A stretch of DNA of 7,361 bases from Sedimenticola sp. (GCA_027041035.1 JALULB010000318.1:1-7361), one strand, 5' to 3'; counted from the stretch's first letter, positions 1 to 6,029 are shown. A program made the numbers and translations. The notes: generated by a model from the letters alone, not told the origin.

Positions 1-121
1 CTCCTGCATTGCACTAATAAGTTACATCCCTGTAACGATCACATTTTTTGCCTTGATCTGACGCATTTCAGCGGCGATCTGAGCAGTTACCCTTTATTTG
101 ATCTACTCGCTGAGTAGTTAC
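1..121 (+). mobile_element. Partial MITE-like element, copy 1 (left part outside window)
   Basis: This stretch is an inverted copy of 3986-4106: 118 of 121 bases agree, with differences only at 102, 103 and 111. It ends in GAGTAGTTAC, the terminus shared by the other copies. By comparison with the 199-bp copy at 3986-4184, about 78 bases of its left part should lie before the window. It contains the stem-loop GTTACA-TCCC-TGTAAC (21-36), an internal terminus ending GCAGTTAC at 90, and a subterminal hairpin CTACTC-GCT-GAGTAG (103-117). No coding sequence is visible. Orientation is given as + because it matches the copy at 4696-4848. Confidence 0.8.
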
Positions 122-127
122 ATTAAT

Positions 128-150
128 CAAACATTTAAATTAAATGTTTG
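128..150. promoter_or_regulatory. Perfect 23-bp palindrome, candidate operator
   Basis: Arms of 11 bases, CAAACATTTAA (128-138) and TTAAATGTTTG (140-150), are exact reverse complements around one central base. The site starts 7 bases after the end of the repeat element and ends 16 bases before a TATAAT box, so it covers the expected -35 region. That placement would suit a repressor or activator dimer controlling the PilZ/kinase/regulator genes. A cruciform or RNA hairpin role is less likely because the arms are AT-rich. I do not recognise the binding protein. Confidence 0.5.
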
Positions 151-172
151 CGGTAAGTTACTGTATTATAAT
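145..172 (+). promoter_or_regulatory. Candidate sigma-70-type promoter upstream of the PilZ gene
   Basis: A consensus -10 hexamer TATAAT occurs at 167-172. The best -35 candidate at a 16-17-base spacing is weak (TGTTTG at 145-150 or ATGTTT at 144-149) and lies inside the 128-150 palindrome, so an activator may be needed or a repressor may block it. Transcription from about 179 would leave a leader of about 150 bases before the PilZ start. That leader holds only a small AGGG-TTAT-CCCT hairpin and nothing I recognise as a riboswitch. This is a motif match only. Confidence 0.35.
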
Positions 173-329
173 TTGGTAGGCGCCATCGAAGCGTCTTGTT
201 AAGGGTTATCCCTCGGGCATTTCGGGAGCACTCCGGATTTTGTCTTTTGCCGCTTTCATCCATACTTCGTCTCACTGGACGGACCGGCCGACAGAGCCGG
301 GCGTAGCCAGTCACCAAAGGAGGATGGAG

Positions 330-677
330 TTGGATAGTCGACAGCAAGAACGCAGTAACGTCAGCTTTGACGTGGTGCTCTGTTATGAAGGGCTGGGCCT
401 GATCAAGGGCACGGCCGTCAACATGAGCGCGCATGGGCTTTTTGTCGAAACCGACTTCGCCAGTATACCAAAAGGGGCAAGCGTGCAGGCGGCATTCGTC
501 TGCCATGCACAGGCCGAGCCCAGACACATTTCCCTGCACGGGGTTGTGGTTCGTTCCACTGAACGCGGTGTTGCAATCAACTTCAGCAATGCGGATGCGG
601 AGGAATGTGCCAGGATTCTCGCGCAGCTCTCCGCGCCGCGAGTTTTTTCCGAGCAGCCGATTCCGGCGTTTCTCTGA
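330..677 (+). CDS. Small PilZ-domain protein, probable cyclic di-GMP receptor
   Basis: Both signature motifs of a cyclic di-GMP-binding PilZ domain are visible: RxxxR (RQQER, residues 4-8) and [D/N]xSxxG (NMSAHG, residues 31-36, followed by LFVE). The spacing and overall size (115 aa, essentially one PilZ barrel with no other domain) fit the family. There is no signal peptide or membrane segment, so it should be cytoplasmic. I chose TTG at 330 because AAAGGAGG at 316-323 lies 6 bases before it. The ATG at 324 abuts that Shine-Dalgarno with no spacing, and a longer TTG-started form from 240 lacks support. It lies 101 bases upstream of the sensor kinase in the same direction and may share its transcript. 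Single-domain PilZ proteins usually act by binding a partner, which cannot be identified here. Confidence 0.85.
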   Translation: MDSRQQERSNVSFDVVLCYEGLGLIKGTAVNMSAHGLFVETDFASIPKGASVQAAFVCHAQAEPRHISLHGVVVRSTERGVAINFSNADAEECARILAQLSAPRVFSEQPIPAFL

Positions 678-693
678 GCGGCACTTTTACGCC

Positions 694-714
694 CGCCGGT
701 CCGCGGTGCCGGCG
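694..714 (+). other. GC-rich hairpin between the PilZ and kinase genes
   Basis: CGCCGG (694-699) pairs with CCGGCG (709-714) around a 9-base loop, just after the PilZ stop. No T-run follows, so it is not a standard intrinsic terminator. It may only dampen readthrough or stabilise the upstream message. Confidence 0.3.
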
Positions 715-778
715 CATCTGAATACCCTGATACGTGCGTGGTGTTGCCCGCCGCGCTGTTTTCCGCGATGATTCCAGT

Positions 779-3361
779 ATGACGAGCAAACCCCAGAATT
801 CGCCCGTGCCGGTGCGTACCGGCATGGGGCGTCTGTTTCGTCGGTTGTCCCTGCCGATGCTGGCGGTGTTTGCCGGTCTGCTCAGCGCGATCCTGCTGTG
901 GGTCGTGCTCGATAAGATCCAGACCACCGTGCTCGCGCGCCTGTACGACGAAGAGGTGAAGCAACAGCAGGATCAGCGTGCCAGCGAGGCGCTGCTGCGC
1001 TATGACAACTACCTGAATCAGTACAAGCATGTGGTCAGGTTGATCGCGCGGCACGACTGGATGTTCGACTGGATGGATCTTGAAACCTGGCCGGACGAGG
1101 CTCCGAGGGAGCCGCGTATGACCACCTCGCTGGGTTGGGTGCGGCGCGAGGCGCTGGTCGCGACCTCGGTGCCGCCACGCTATATCCTGATCTTCGATGA
1201 CGACGGGCATATTCGCGCGGTGCAGCGCGATGCGCGCTACCCGTTCATCCCGGCCCAGTTCGACAGCATCGATCAGACCTACGTGCAGGAGAGCCGCATC
1301 CGGCCGGTGCATTTTCTTCTCGACGAGCGGCCCTATCTGTTGATCGGCGAGCAGGTGCATGATCGCGTGGATACCCTGAACGGCACCTTGCTGCTGGTGA
1401 TACCGATAGACGATCGCTTTCTGCGCGTCGCCGAGCAGTCGTTGACTGACGATGCCGTGGTCGCGTTGCTGGATGTAGACGAGCAACGCATTCTCGCCAG
1501 CAGTGATCCCGAGCAGGTTCCGGATAACAGTATCGTCGAGACGTTGCGCGAAAGCCACGCGGTATCGGCGCATTCCCTGTTCGACTATGAAGGCTCGGAC
1601 ATCAGCCTGCTGTTTGCCGTGCTGCTGCCGAAGTCGCAGATCTTCAACGCCAGGGACAAGTTCATCGAACTGGAGCGCTGGCAGCGGCTGATCGGCACGC
1701 TGGTGTTCGTCGTGGTGTTCTCGTTGCTGGCCTATCTGATCTCGTCACGGGTGAACCGCTCGATACGGCGCATCGCCGATTTTTCCCAGCGCGCACTGGG
1801 CTTCAGCCAGCCGGTGGCCCACGAAGGGAATCAGATCATGCTGCTGGAGGACTGGATGCAGCAGATGGTGAAGCTGTTCCTGCAGGCCAGGGAGGAGATG
1901 CGTGAACGTCACGAGACGGAGATCAAGGATACCGAGGCGATCAAGACCGCCGTGCTGGAAAGCTCGCTGGATGCGATCATCACCATCGACGAGCACGCCA
2001 TCATCGTCGACTTCAATCCCACCGCCGAGGAGCAGTTCGGCTATCGAAACGACGAGTTGATCGGCTGGCGGCTGCCGGAGATGTTGCTGGAGCCGGACAG
2101 CCACCTGTTGTTCGAGGGGATATTCGAGTGCGCCAAGGCCAGCGATTGCGCCAACAGCAGCCGCATCGAGATGGAAGCGCTCGATCACGATGGCGGGATG
2201 TTTCCGGTCGAGGTCTCGATCAAGCCGATCGTGCTGGCGGACAAGCGCCTGTTCACCGTCTATCTGCACGATATCTCCACCCGTCTGCGCCAGGAGCGCG
2301 AGATTGCCGATCTGGCGCGTTTCCCCGGCGAGAGCCCCGAGCCGGTGCTGCGCGTGAATGCCCAGGGGGTGGTGATATACGCGAATCGCGCCAGCCGGCC
2401 GTTGCTCGATTACTGGGGCTGCGAGCTTTCCCAGACCCTGCCGATGTACTGGCGTGAACTGGTCTCCGAAGCGTTGGGTTCCGGTCGCGGCCACGAGCTG
2501 GAGGTGCAGCGCGACGGGCGGTATTACTCCATCCTGCTGGCGCCGATGCCGGAGTCTGGCTACGTCAATGTCTACGCCCGTGATGTCACCGCGATGCATG
2601 TCGCCCAGGAGATCGCGCGCCAGCATCAGACCGAGCTGGTGCAGGTGTGCCGCCTGAGTACCATGGGTGAGATGGCCACCGGCATCGCGCACGAACTGAA
2701 TCAGCCGCTATCGGCGATATCCAACTACGCGAACGGCTGCATCCGGCGCATGAAGGCCGGTATCGGCAGCGACCGGGATCTGATCGAGGCGCTCGGCCTG
2801 ATCGGCCAGCAATCGCAGCGCGCCAGCGAGATCATCCGGCGATTGCGCGGCATGATCAGCAACAACGCGCCGGTGCGCGAGGTCGTCGAGGTGAACCAAA
2901 TGCTCAAGGAGGTAGTATCCTTCATGGAGTTCGAGGTGCAGAAGAGCGGTATCCAGGTACGCCTGGAACTGGGGCACCAGCCGCTGTATATAAAGGGTGA
3001 CCTGGTGCAGATCGAACAGGTATTGCTGAACCTGTTGAAGAATGCGCTCGAATCGGTACGCGAGGCCGATGTCACGTCGGGTTCCGTGGTGCTGTCCGTC
3101 GCCGAAGAGCGCGCCGGCACGGTGACCATCCGCGTGCGCGACAACGGCACGGGCATCGCCGCCGAGCGCATGCAGCAGCTCTTCGACCCGTTTTTCACCA
3201 CCAAGGAGGAAGGCATGGGCATGGGACTTGCGATCAGTGCTACCATCATTCAGCATCACAAGGGCAGTATCGAGGTGGACTCCGCGCCGGGCGTCGGCGC
3301 GGAATTCATCATCAAACTGCCGGCTTTCATTCTGGATACAGAGGATTCCGTCGCGGTATGA
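779..3361 (+). CDS. Membrane sensor histidine kinase with periplasmic sensor and two PAS-like domains (FixL/DctS type)
   Basis: This 860-aa protein has a short cytoplasmic tail, membrane segment 1 (about 23-44), a large extracytoplasmic region (about 45-302), membrane segment 2 (about 303-322) and a HAMP-like linker. A PAS domain follows (about 385-500; FNPTAEEQFGY and EVSIKP are typical). A second, divergent PAS-like domain (about 512-605) precedes the transmitter: H-box GIAHELNQPL with phospho-acceptor His638, N-box NLLKNALES (751-759), DNGTGI (788-793), DPFFTTK (803-809) and GMGMGLAIS (812-820). All catalytic boxes look intact. The IARHDW..DWMD stretch near residue 89 recalls CHASE4-type sensors, but this is uncertain and the ligand is unknown. 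The start is the ATG at 779, placing MTSKPQ before the first membrane segment; a GTG at 734 is possible, and neither has a clear Shine-Dalgarno. The stop overlaps the regulator start (ATGA), so the two are probably translationally coupled partners. Confidence 0.93.
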   Translation: MTSKPQNSPVPVRTGMGRLFRRLSLPMLAVFAGLLSAILLWVVLDKIQTTVLARLYDEEVKQQQDQRASEALLRYDNYLNQYKHVVRLIARHDWMFDWMDLETWPDEAPREPRMTTSLGWVRREALVATSVPPRYILIFDDDGHIRAVQRDARYPFIPAQFDSIDQTYVQESRIRPVHFLLDERPYLLIGEQVHDRVDTLNGTLLLVIPIDDRFLRVAEQSLTDDAVVALLDVDEQRILASSDPEQVPDNSIVETLRESHAVSAHSLFDYEGSDISLLFAVLLPKSQIFNARDKFIELERWQRLIGTLVFVVVFSLLAYLISSRVNRSIRRIADFSQRALGFSQPVAHEGNQIMLLEDWMQQMVKLFLQAREEMRERHETEIKDTEAIKTAVLESSLDAIITIDEHAIIVDFNPTAEEQFGYRNDELIGWRLPEMLLEPDSHLLFEGIFECAKASDCANSSRIEMEALDHDGGMFPVEVSIKPIVLADKRLFTVYLHDISTRLRQEREIADLARFPGESPEPVLRVNAQGVVIYANRASRPLLDYWGCELSQTLPMYWRELVSEALGSGRGHELEVQRDGRYYSILLAPMPESGYVNVYARDVTAMHVAQEIARQHQTELVQVCRLSTMGEMATGIAHELNQPLSAISNYANGCIRRMKAGIGSDRDLIEALGLIGQQSQRASEIIRRLRGMISNNAPVREVVEVNQMLKEVVSFMEFEVQKSGIQVRLELGHQPLYIKGDLVQIEQVLLNLLKNALESVREADVTSGSVVLSVAEERAGTVTIRVRDNGTGIAAERMQQLFDPFFTTKEEGMGMGLAISATIIQHHKGSIEVDSAPGVGAEFIIKLPAFILDTEDSVAV

Positions 3362-3978
3362 ACAATCCCGAAGCAGCACACAACGGCACGGTCTTCGTCG
3401 TCGACGACGACAGCGCGATGCGCAACTCGCTGCGCTGGCTCATTGAATCCATCGGCATGCCGGTGGAGGTATTCGCTTCCGCCGACGAATTCGTCAAACG
3501 CTATGTGCCGGGGCGGGCGGGCTGCCTGTTGCTGGACGTGCGCATGCCCGGCATGAGCGGACTCGAACTCCAGGAGTACCTGAATCAGAACCAGATCCAT
3601 ATCCCGATCATCATCATCACCGGCCACGGCGACGTGCAGATGGCGGTGCGCGCGATGAAGGCGGGCGCCGACGATTTCATCGAGAAACCGTTCAACGACG
3701 AGGTCTTGCTGGATGCCATCCGCGATGCGATGCAACGCGATCGCGAATACCGCGACAACCAGGCCGCGCGCGCCGAGATCGCCGCCCGTCTGGCCTGCCT
3801 GACGCCGCGCGAGCACGAGGTCATGGGCATGGTCACCGAAGGCAAGTCGAACAAGGAGATCGCCAACCTGCTCGGCGTCAGCTCGAAGACCATCGAGGCC
3901 CATCGCGCGCGGGTCATGGAGAAGATGGCCGCGCGTTCGCTCGCCGAGCTGGTACGCATGGCGATGCAGGTGAGCTGA
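3358..3978 (+). CDS. FixJ/LuxR-family response regulator
   Basis: This 206-aa cytoplasmic DNA-binding regulator should be phosphorylated by the kinase encoded just upstream. The receiver domain (about 11-125) shows the acidic pocket DDD (16-18), phospho-acceptor Asp60 in LLLDVRMPGMSG, Thr88 (IIITGHGD) and Lys110 (FIEKPF), all the residues needed for phosphotransfer. A LuxR/GerE helix-turn-helix follows (about 148-200: LTPREHEVM, then GKSNKEIANLLGVSSKTIEAH). This layout is that of the FixJ, DctR and TodT group. The ATG overlaps the kinase stop by four bases (ATGA); a GAGGA lies rather far upstream, about 12 bases, so coupling to kinase translation is likely. The stop is 8 bases before a MITE-like element. 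Target genes are not evident in the window. Confidence 0.94.
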   Translation: MNNPEAAHNGTVFVVDDDSAMRNSLRWLIESIGMPVEVFASADEFVKRYVPGRAGCLLLDVRMPGMSGLELQEYLNQNQIHIPIIIITGHGDVQMAVRAMKAGADDFIEKPFNDEVLLDAIRDAMQRDREYRDNQAARAEIAARLACLTPREHEVMGMVTEGKSNKEIANLLGVSSKTIEAHRARVMEKMAARSLAELVRMAMQVS

Positions 3979-3985
3979 CACAAAC

Positions 3986-4184
3986 GTAACTACTCCGCGA
4001 GTAACTCAAATAAAGGGTAACTGCTCAGATCGCCGCTGAAATGCGTCAGATCAAGGCAAAAAATGTGATCGTTACAGGGATGTAACTTATTAGTGCAATG
4101 CAGGAGCAATTGCCGGTTTACACGTGTAAATGACCATTTTTGAACGCAGAGCTGGCGCATTTCAGCGGTTAGCTGAGTAGTTAC
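3986..4184 (-). mobile_element. MITE-like element, copy 2 (199 bp, complete)
   Basis: It begins GTAACTACTC and ends GAGTAGTTAC. Its left 121 bases are an inverted copy of 1-121 (118/121), and its right 69 bases (4116-4184) are an inverted copy of 4696-4764 (67/69). Internal inverted repeats built on CCGCTGAAATGCG (4034-4046 and its complement at 4155-4167) would allow a long stem. It also holds GTTACA-GGGA-TGTAAC (4071-4086) and the perfect 14-base palindrome TTTACACGTGTAAA (4117-4130). No transposase or other gene is present. Its 8-base flanks (ACACAAAC and TAATTAAT) do not match, unlike copy 3. It fills the gap between the regulator stop and the RDD gene and could act as a structured 3' end for the regulator transcript. 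Minus orientation is relative to copy 3. Confidence 0.85.
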
Positions 4185-4214
4185 TAATTAATATCAGCAA
4201 GATACGGTGACTCA

Positions 4215-4688
4215 ATGACAGACCCGGAAACGGAAACAAGTGACGCACGCACGCCGGAACTGTGGCGTATCGTCATGGGGATGGTCTACGACGGCCTGTT
4301 GGTCATATCCCTGCTGGTGGTCGGCACGGCCGTCGTCGTCGTTCCATTCGGGTTGATCAGCGGCAAGACGATACCGGATGGCCACCCGTTGCTTCAGCTC
4401 TGGCTGGCCTCCTGGATCGTGGGTTTCTACCTGTGGTTCTGGACACACGGCGGTCAGACGCTCGGCATGCGCGCCTGGCGGATGCGCGTGCTGCGACTGG
4501 ATGGAGAACCCCTGACATTGTGGAACGCCGGCGTGCGCCTGCTCGCCTCGCCGCTTTCATGGCTGGGTCTGGGTCTGGGCTTTATCTGGATCGTGTTTGG
4601 CCCGGAACATAGAACCTGGCACGACCGCATCGCCGGTACCCGCCTGGTGATGCTGCAAAAGACCCGGCGGAAGAAGAAGCCGGCGTAA
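4215..4688 (+). CDS. RDD-family integral membrane protein
   Basis: This 157-aa inner-membrane protein has three hydrophobic segments (about 24-48, 59-77 and 112-130). It carries the family's conserved charged residues: an Arg and an Asp around segment 1 (WRIVMGMVYD, R18 and D26), the GQTLGMRAWRMRVL loop (80-93), and HDRIAGTRLV (136-145) at the end. The C-terminus is lysine/arginine-rich (KTRRKKKPA). Length and motif order are normal for RDD proteins. Their function is mostly unknown, with transport roles proposed for some. The ATG at 4215 is the first sensible start, but no clear Shine-Dalgarno precedes it, and its leader begins only 30 bases after the 199-bp element, so any promoter must lie within or near that element. 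It converges with the rhodanese gene, with a second element between the two stops. Confidence 0.87.
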   Translation: MTDPETETSDARTPELWRIVMGMVYDGLLVISLLVVGTAVVVVPFGLISGKTIPDGHPLLQLWLASWIVGFYLWFWTHGGQTLGMRAWRMRVLRLDGEPLTLWNAGVRLLASPLSWLGLGLGFIWIVFGPEHRTWHDRIAGTRLVMLQKTRRKKKPA

Positions 4689-4695
4689 ACCGTCT
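4688..4695 (+). repeat. Left 8-bp target-site duplication of copy 3
   Basis: AACCGTCT directly precedes the GTAAC end of the 153-bp element and is repeated exactly at 4849-4856. Its first base is the last base of the RDD stop codon TAA. Confidence 0.93.
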
Positions 4696-4848
4696 GTAAC
4701 TACTCAGCTAACCGCTGAAATGCGCCAGCTCTACGTTCAAAAATGGTCATTTACACTTGTAAACTCACATTTTTTGCCTTGATCTGACGCATTTCAGCGG
4801 TGATCTGAGCAGTTACCCATGTTTTAGACGACTATGCTGAATAGTTAC
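4696..4848 (+). mobile_element. MITE, copy 3 (153 bp) with perfect target-site duplication, IS66-like ends
   Basis: The element starts GTAACTACTCAG and ends TGAATAGTTAC, flanked on both sides by AACCGTCT. It is too short for a transposase, so it is non-autonomous. An inverted repeat of 33 bases (4696-4728 against 4784-4816, 29 of 33 matching) contains CCGCTGAAATGCG and could form a long hairpin. A further 32-base tail (4817-4848) carries the actual right end. Relative to the 199-bp copy it lacks 47 internal bases (4069-4115 there). GTAA termini plus 8-base duplications are hallmarks of the IS66 family, so mobilisation in trans by an IS66-type transposase is inferred; no such gene is in the window. 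It lies between two convergent genes and may serve as a bidirectional transcript end. Confidence 0.92.
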
Positions 4849-4856
4849 AACCGTCT
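4849..4856 (+). repeat. Right 8-bp target-site duplication of copy 3
   Basis: An exact copy of AACCGTCT from 4688-4695 directly follows the GTTAC end. Its last two bases belong to the rhodanese stop codon (CTA on this strand, TAG on the coding strand), so the duplication left both flanking stop codons intact. Confidence 0.93.
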
Positions 4857-5592
4857 ATTCGTCGCCAGCCGGTTTGTCGGCCGGCCTGATCGTATTCAGG
4901 CCCCAGAACTGCCACATCCGCATGCCACCACGATAGTACTTTATCTTGTCGGCGGGGTAACCGGCCGCCACCAGGCCGCGAATCGCACGTGGCGACTGTC
5001 CGCAGGAAGGGCCGTTGCAGAAGATCACCAGGGTCTTGGCATTGCTGAAATCCCATTTGTCGGTCTTGTAGCGGTGCTCGGCCAGCCCCCATTTTTCGAG
5101 CTGCGAGTCCACCCAGGTCACCTTGCCCCGTGGCTTCGCGCCAAACGCCTCAAGGAGCGCCTTCATCCCCTCGGAATCCGGCTTCTGTGTCATCAGCGTA
5201 TACGGATAATGCGACGCGCCGGGGATCGTGCCCTTCTTCCACCACACATCGGTACGCGCGTCGATCAACAAGCCGGTGCCATCACGCAGATCGTTCTCCA
5301 TGAAGTCGAACAACTCGGCCTCGCCGATCGGTTCCACGCCCTCCGCCGGGGACATCGGTTTCAGGCACGCCGGCGGGCACGGCCGGCCGGTTTTCGCGAA
5401 ATAGCCTTTCAGGGTAAAACCCGGATCCTGGGAGCGCTCGACCTTGACCGACTTGCCGTCGTGTATCACATACAGCTCGGGCCTGTCCTTCGACAATTGA
5501 ATCGGTTTCGACTGTTCGCCGGCATAAGGCGACTGACTGATCCCGCACAGCCCCATCGCAAGCAAGGCAATAACAATGGGCATATTCCGCAT
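4855..5592 (-). CDS. Exported single-domain rhodanese-like sulfurtransferase
   Basis: This 245-aa protein begins with a signal peptide (MRNMPIVIALLAMGLCGIS, likely cleaved after SPYA, about residue 24), so it should act in the periplasm. An N-terminal section with GRPCPPACLKPM (69-80) precedes the rhodanese domain (about 90-232): LLIDARTDVWWKKGTIPGA (108-126), then the active-site loop VIFCNGPSCGQSPRA with catalytic Cys192, then YYRGGMRMW. C72 and C76 are conserved-looking cysteines outside the active site. Rhodaneses pass sulfane sulfur from thiosulfate or persulfides to acceptors; the physiological substrate is unknown here. The ATG at 5592 has GAGG (5600-5603) seven bases upstream; the reading frame extends further but without a good start. 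It lies 74 bases downstream of a small exported protein gene on the same strand, probably in one operon. Confidence 0.9.
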   Translation of the reverse strand: MRNMPIVIALLAMGLCGISQSPYAGEQSKPIQLSKDRPELYVIHDGKSVKVERSQDPGFTLKGYFAKTGRPCPPACLKPMSPAEGVEPIGEAELFDFMENDLRDGTGLLIDARTDVWWKKGTIPGASHYPYTLMTQKPDSEGMKALLEAFGAKPRGKVTWVDSQLEKWGLAEHRYKTDKWDFSNAKTLVIFCNGPSCGQSPRAIRGLVAAGYPADKIKYYRGGMRMWQFWGLNTIRPADKPAGDE

Positions 5593-5608
5593 AACATATC
5601 CTCGATAC

Positions 5609-5640
5609 CGGCCTGTCATACCCAGCTTGGCAACAGGCCG
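5609..5640 (-). other. Intercistronic hairpin upstream of the rhodanese gene
   Basis: CGGCCTGT (5609-5616) and ACAGGCCG (5633-5640) are perfect 8-base complements around a 16-base loop in the gap between the small exported protein gene and the rhodanese gene. No T-run follows on the minus strand, so it is not a classical terminator. An mRNA-processing or stabilising hairpin, or a remnant of a REP-like repeat, is plausible. Confidence 0.45.
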
Positions 5641-5666
5641 TCGGTAGAAAGAGAAGAACGAACCCG

Positions 5667-6029
5667 TCAACGACGCATGAAGCGCTTCATGATCAGGCGA
5701 CGGGTCTCGGTGATGGAGCCGGTCTTGTGGTAGTGCTGAAAAACATCGACCTTGTCGCTGTCGGAAAGTTTTTTGTAGAAGGAGTAACTGCCAAAAAAAG
5801 ATTCCTTCAACAGGGTTTCGAAGGCCTGTCGCGAACCGGCCGTGGCATCTTCCGAAGAATCGGCCGTATCGCCAGACGAACCGATCTGCTCGGCCTGCTC
5901 GGCCTGCCAACGAAGAAATTCATCGTCTTCGGTGTTGTCCGCGCTCGCCGGTAGCGGAAAAAAGCATGACCACAGCAGCAAAAAAACAATGCCACGAAGA
6001 GACATGAAAACAGGTTTACCATGGGCCAT
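5667..6029 (-). CDS. Small exported protein of unknown function
   Basis: I do not recognise the family of this 120-aa protein. It has a signal peptide with a strongly hydrophobic core (LRGIVFLLLWSCFF) and a likely cleavage after PLPASA, about residue 30, leaving a mature protein of about 90 residues. The mature part starts with an acidic, Ser/Asp/Glu-rich linker (DNTEDDEFLRWQAEQAEQI, then GSSGDTADSSEDATAGS) and ends with a basic, probably helical segment (SFFGSYSFYKKLSDSDK to ETRRLIMKRFMRR), giving a polarised charge. No cysteines remain after cleavage. The ATG at 6029 is preceded by AAAGGGGG (6035-6042) at a 5-base spacing; an ATG at 6005 has no such site. It lies upstream of, and probably co-transcribed with, the rhodanese gene. 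Confidence 0.75.
   Translation of the reverse strand: MAHGKPVFMSLRGIVFLLLWSCFFPLPASADNTEDDEFLRWQAEQAEQIGSSGDTADSSEDATAGSRQAFETLLKESFFGSYSFYKKLSDSDKVDVFQHYHKTGSITETRRLIMKRFMRR

Noticed and set aside
1..121. CRISPR-like or tandem repeat array
   Set aside because: The repeats are three dispersed copies in alternating orientation with gene-sized spacing, not short direct repeats with unique spacers.
240..329. Longer PilZ reading frame starting at TTG 240
   Set aside because: The first 30 residues look like translated leader with no Shine-Dalgarno. A strong AAAGGAGG site lies at 316-323, correctly spaced for the TTG at 330.
180..329. Cyclic di-GMP riboswitch in the PilZ leader
   Set aside because: Checked because of the PilZ gene, but the conserved GEMM-type core is not visible; only a small AGGG-TTAT-CCCT hairpin is present.
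383..1573. Long minus-strand open frame over the PilZ and kinase genes
   Set aside because: The translation lacks family motifs and is antisense to well-supported coding sequence; it is a GC-bias shadow.
3986..4184. Target-site duplication for the 199-bp element
   Set aside because: The 8-base flanks ACACAAAC and TAATTAAT do not match, so no direct duplication can be claimed; the inversion idea is offered instead.
5593..5910. N-terminal extension of the rhodanese frame to 5910
   Set aside because: It overlaps the small exported protein gene in another frame and would bury the signal peptide. The ATG at 5592 has a well-spaced GAGG.
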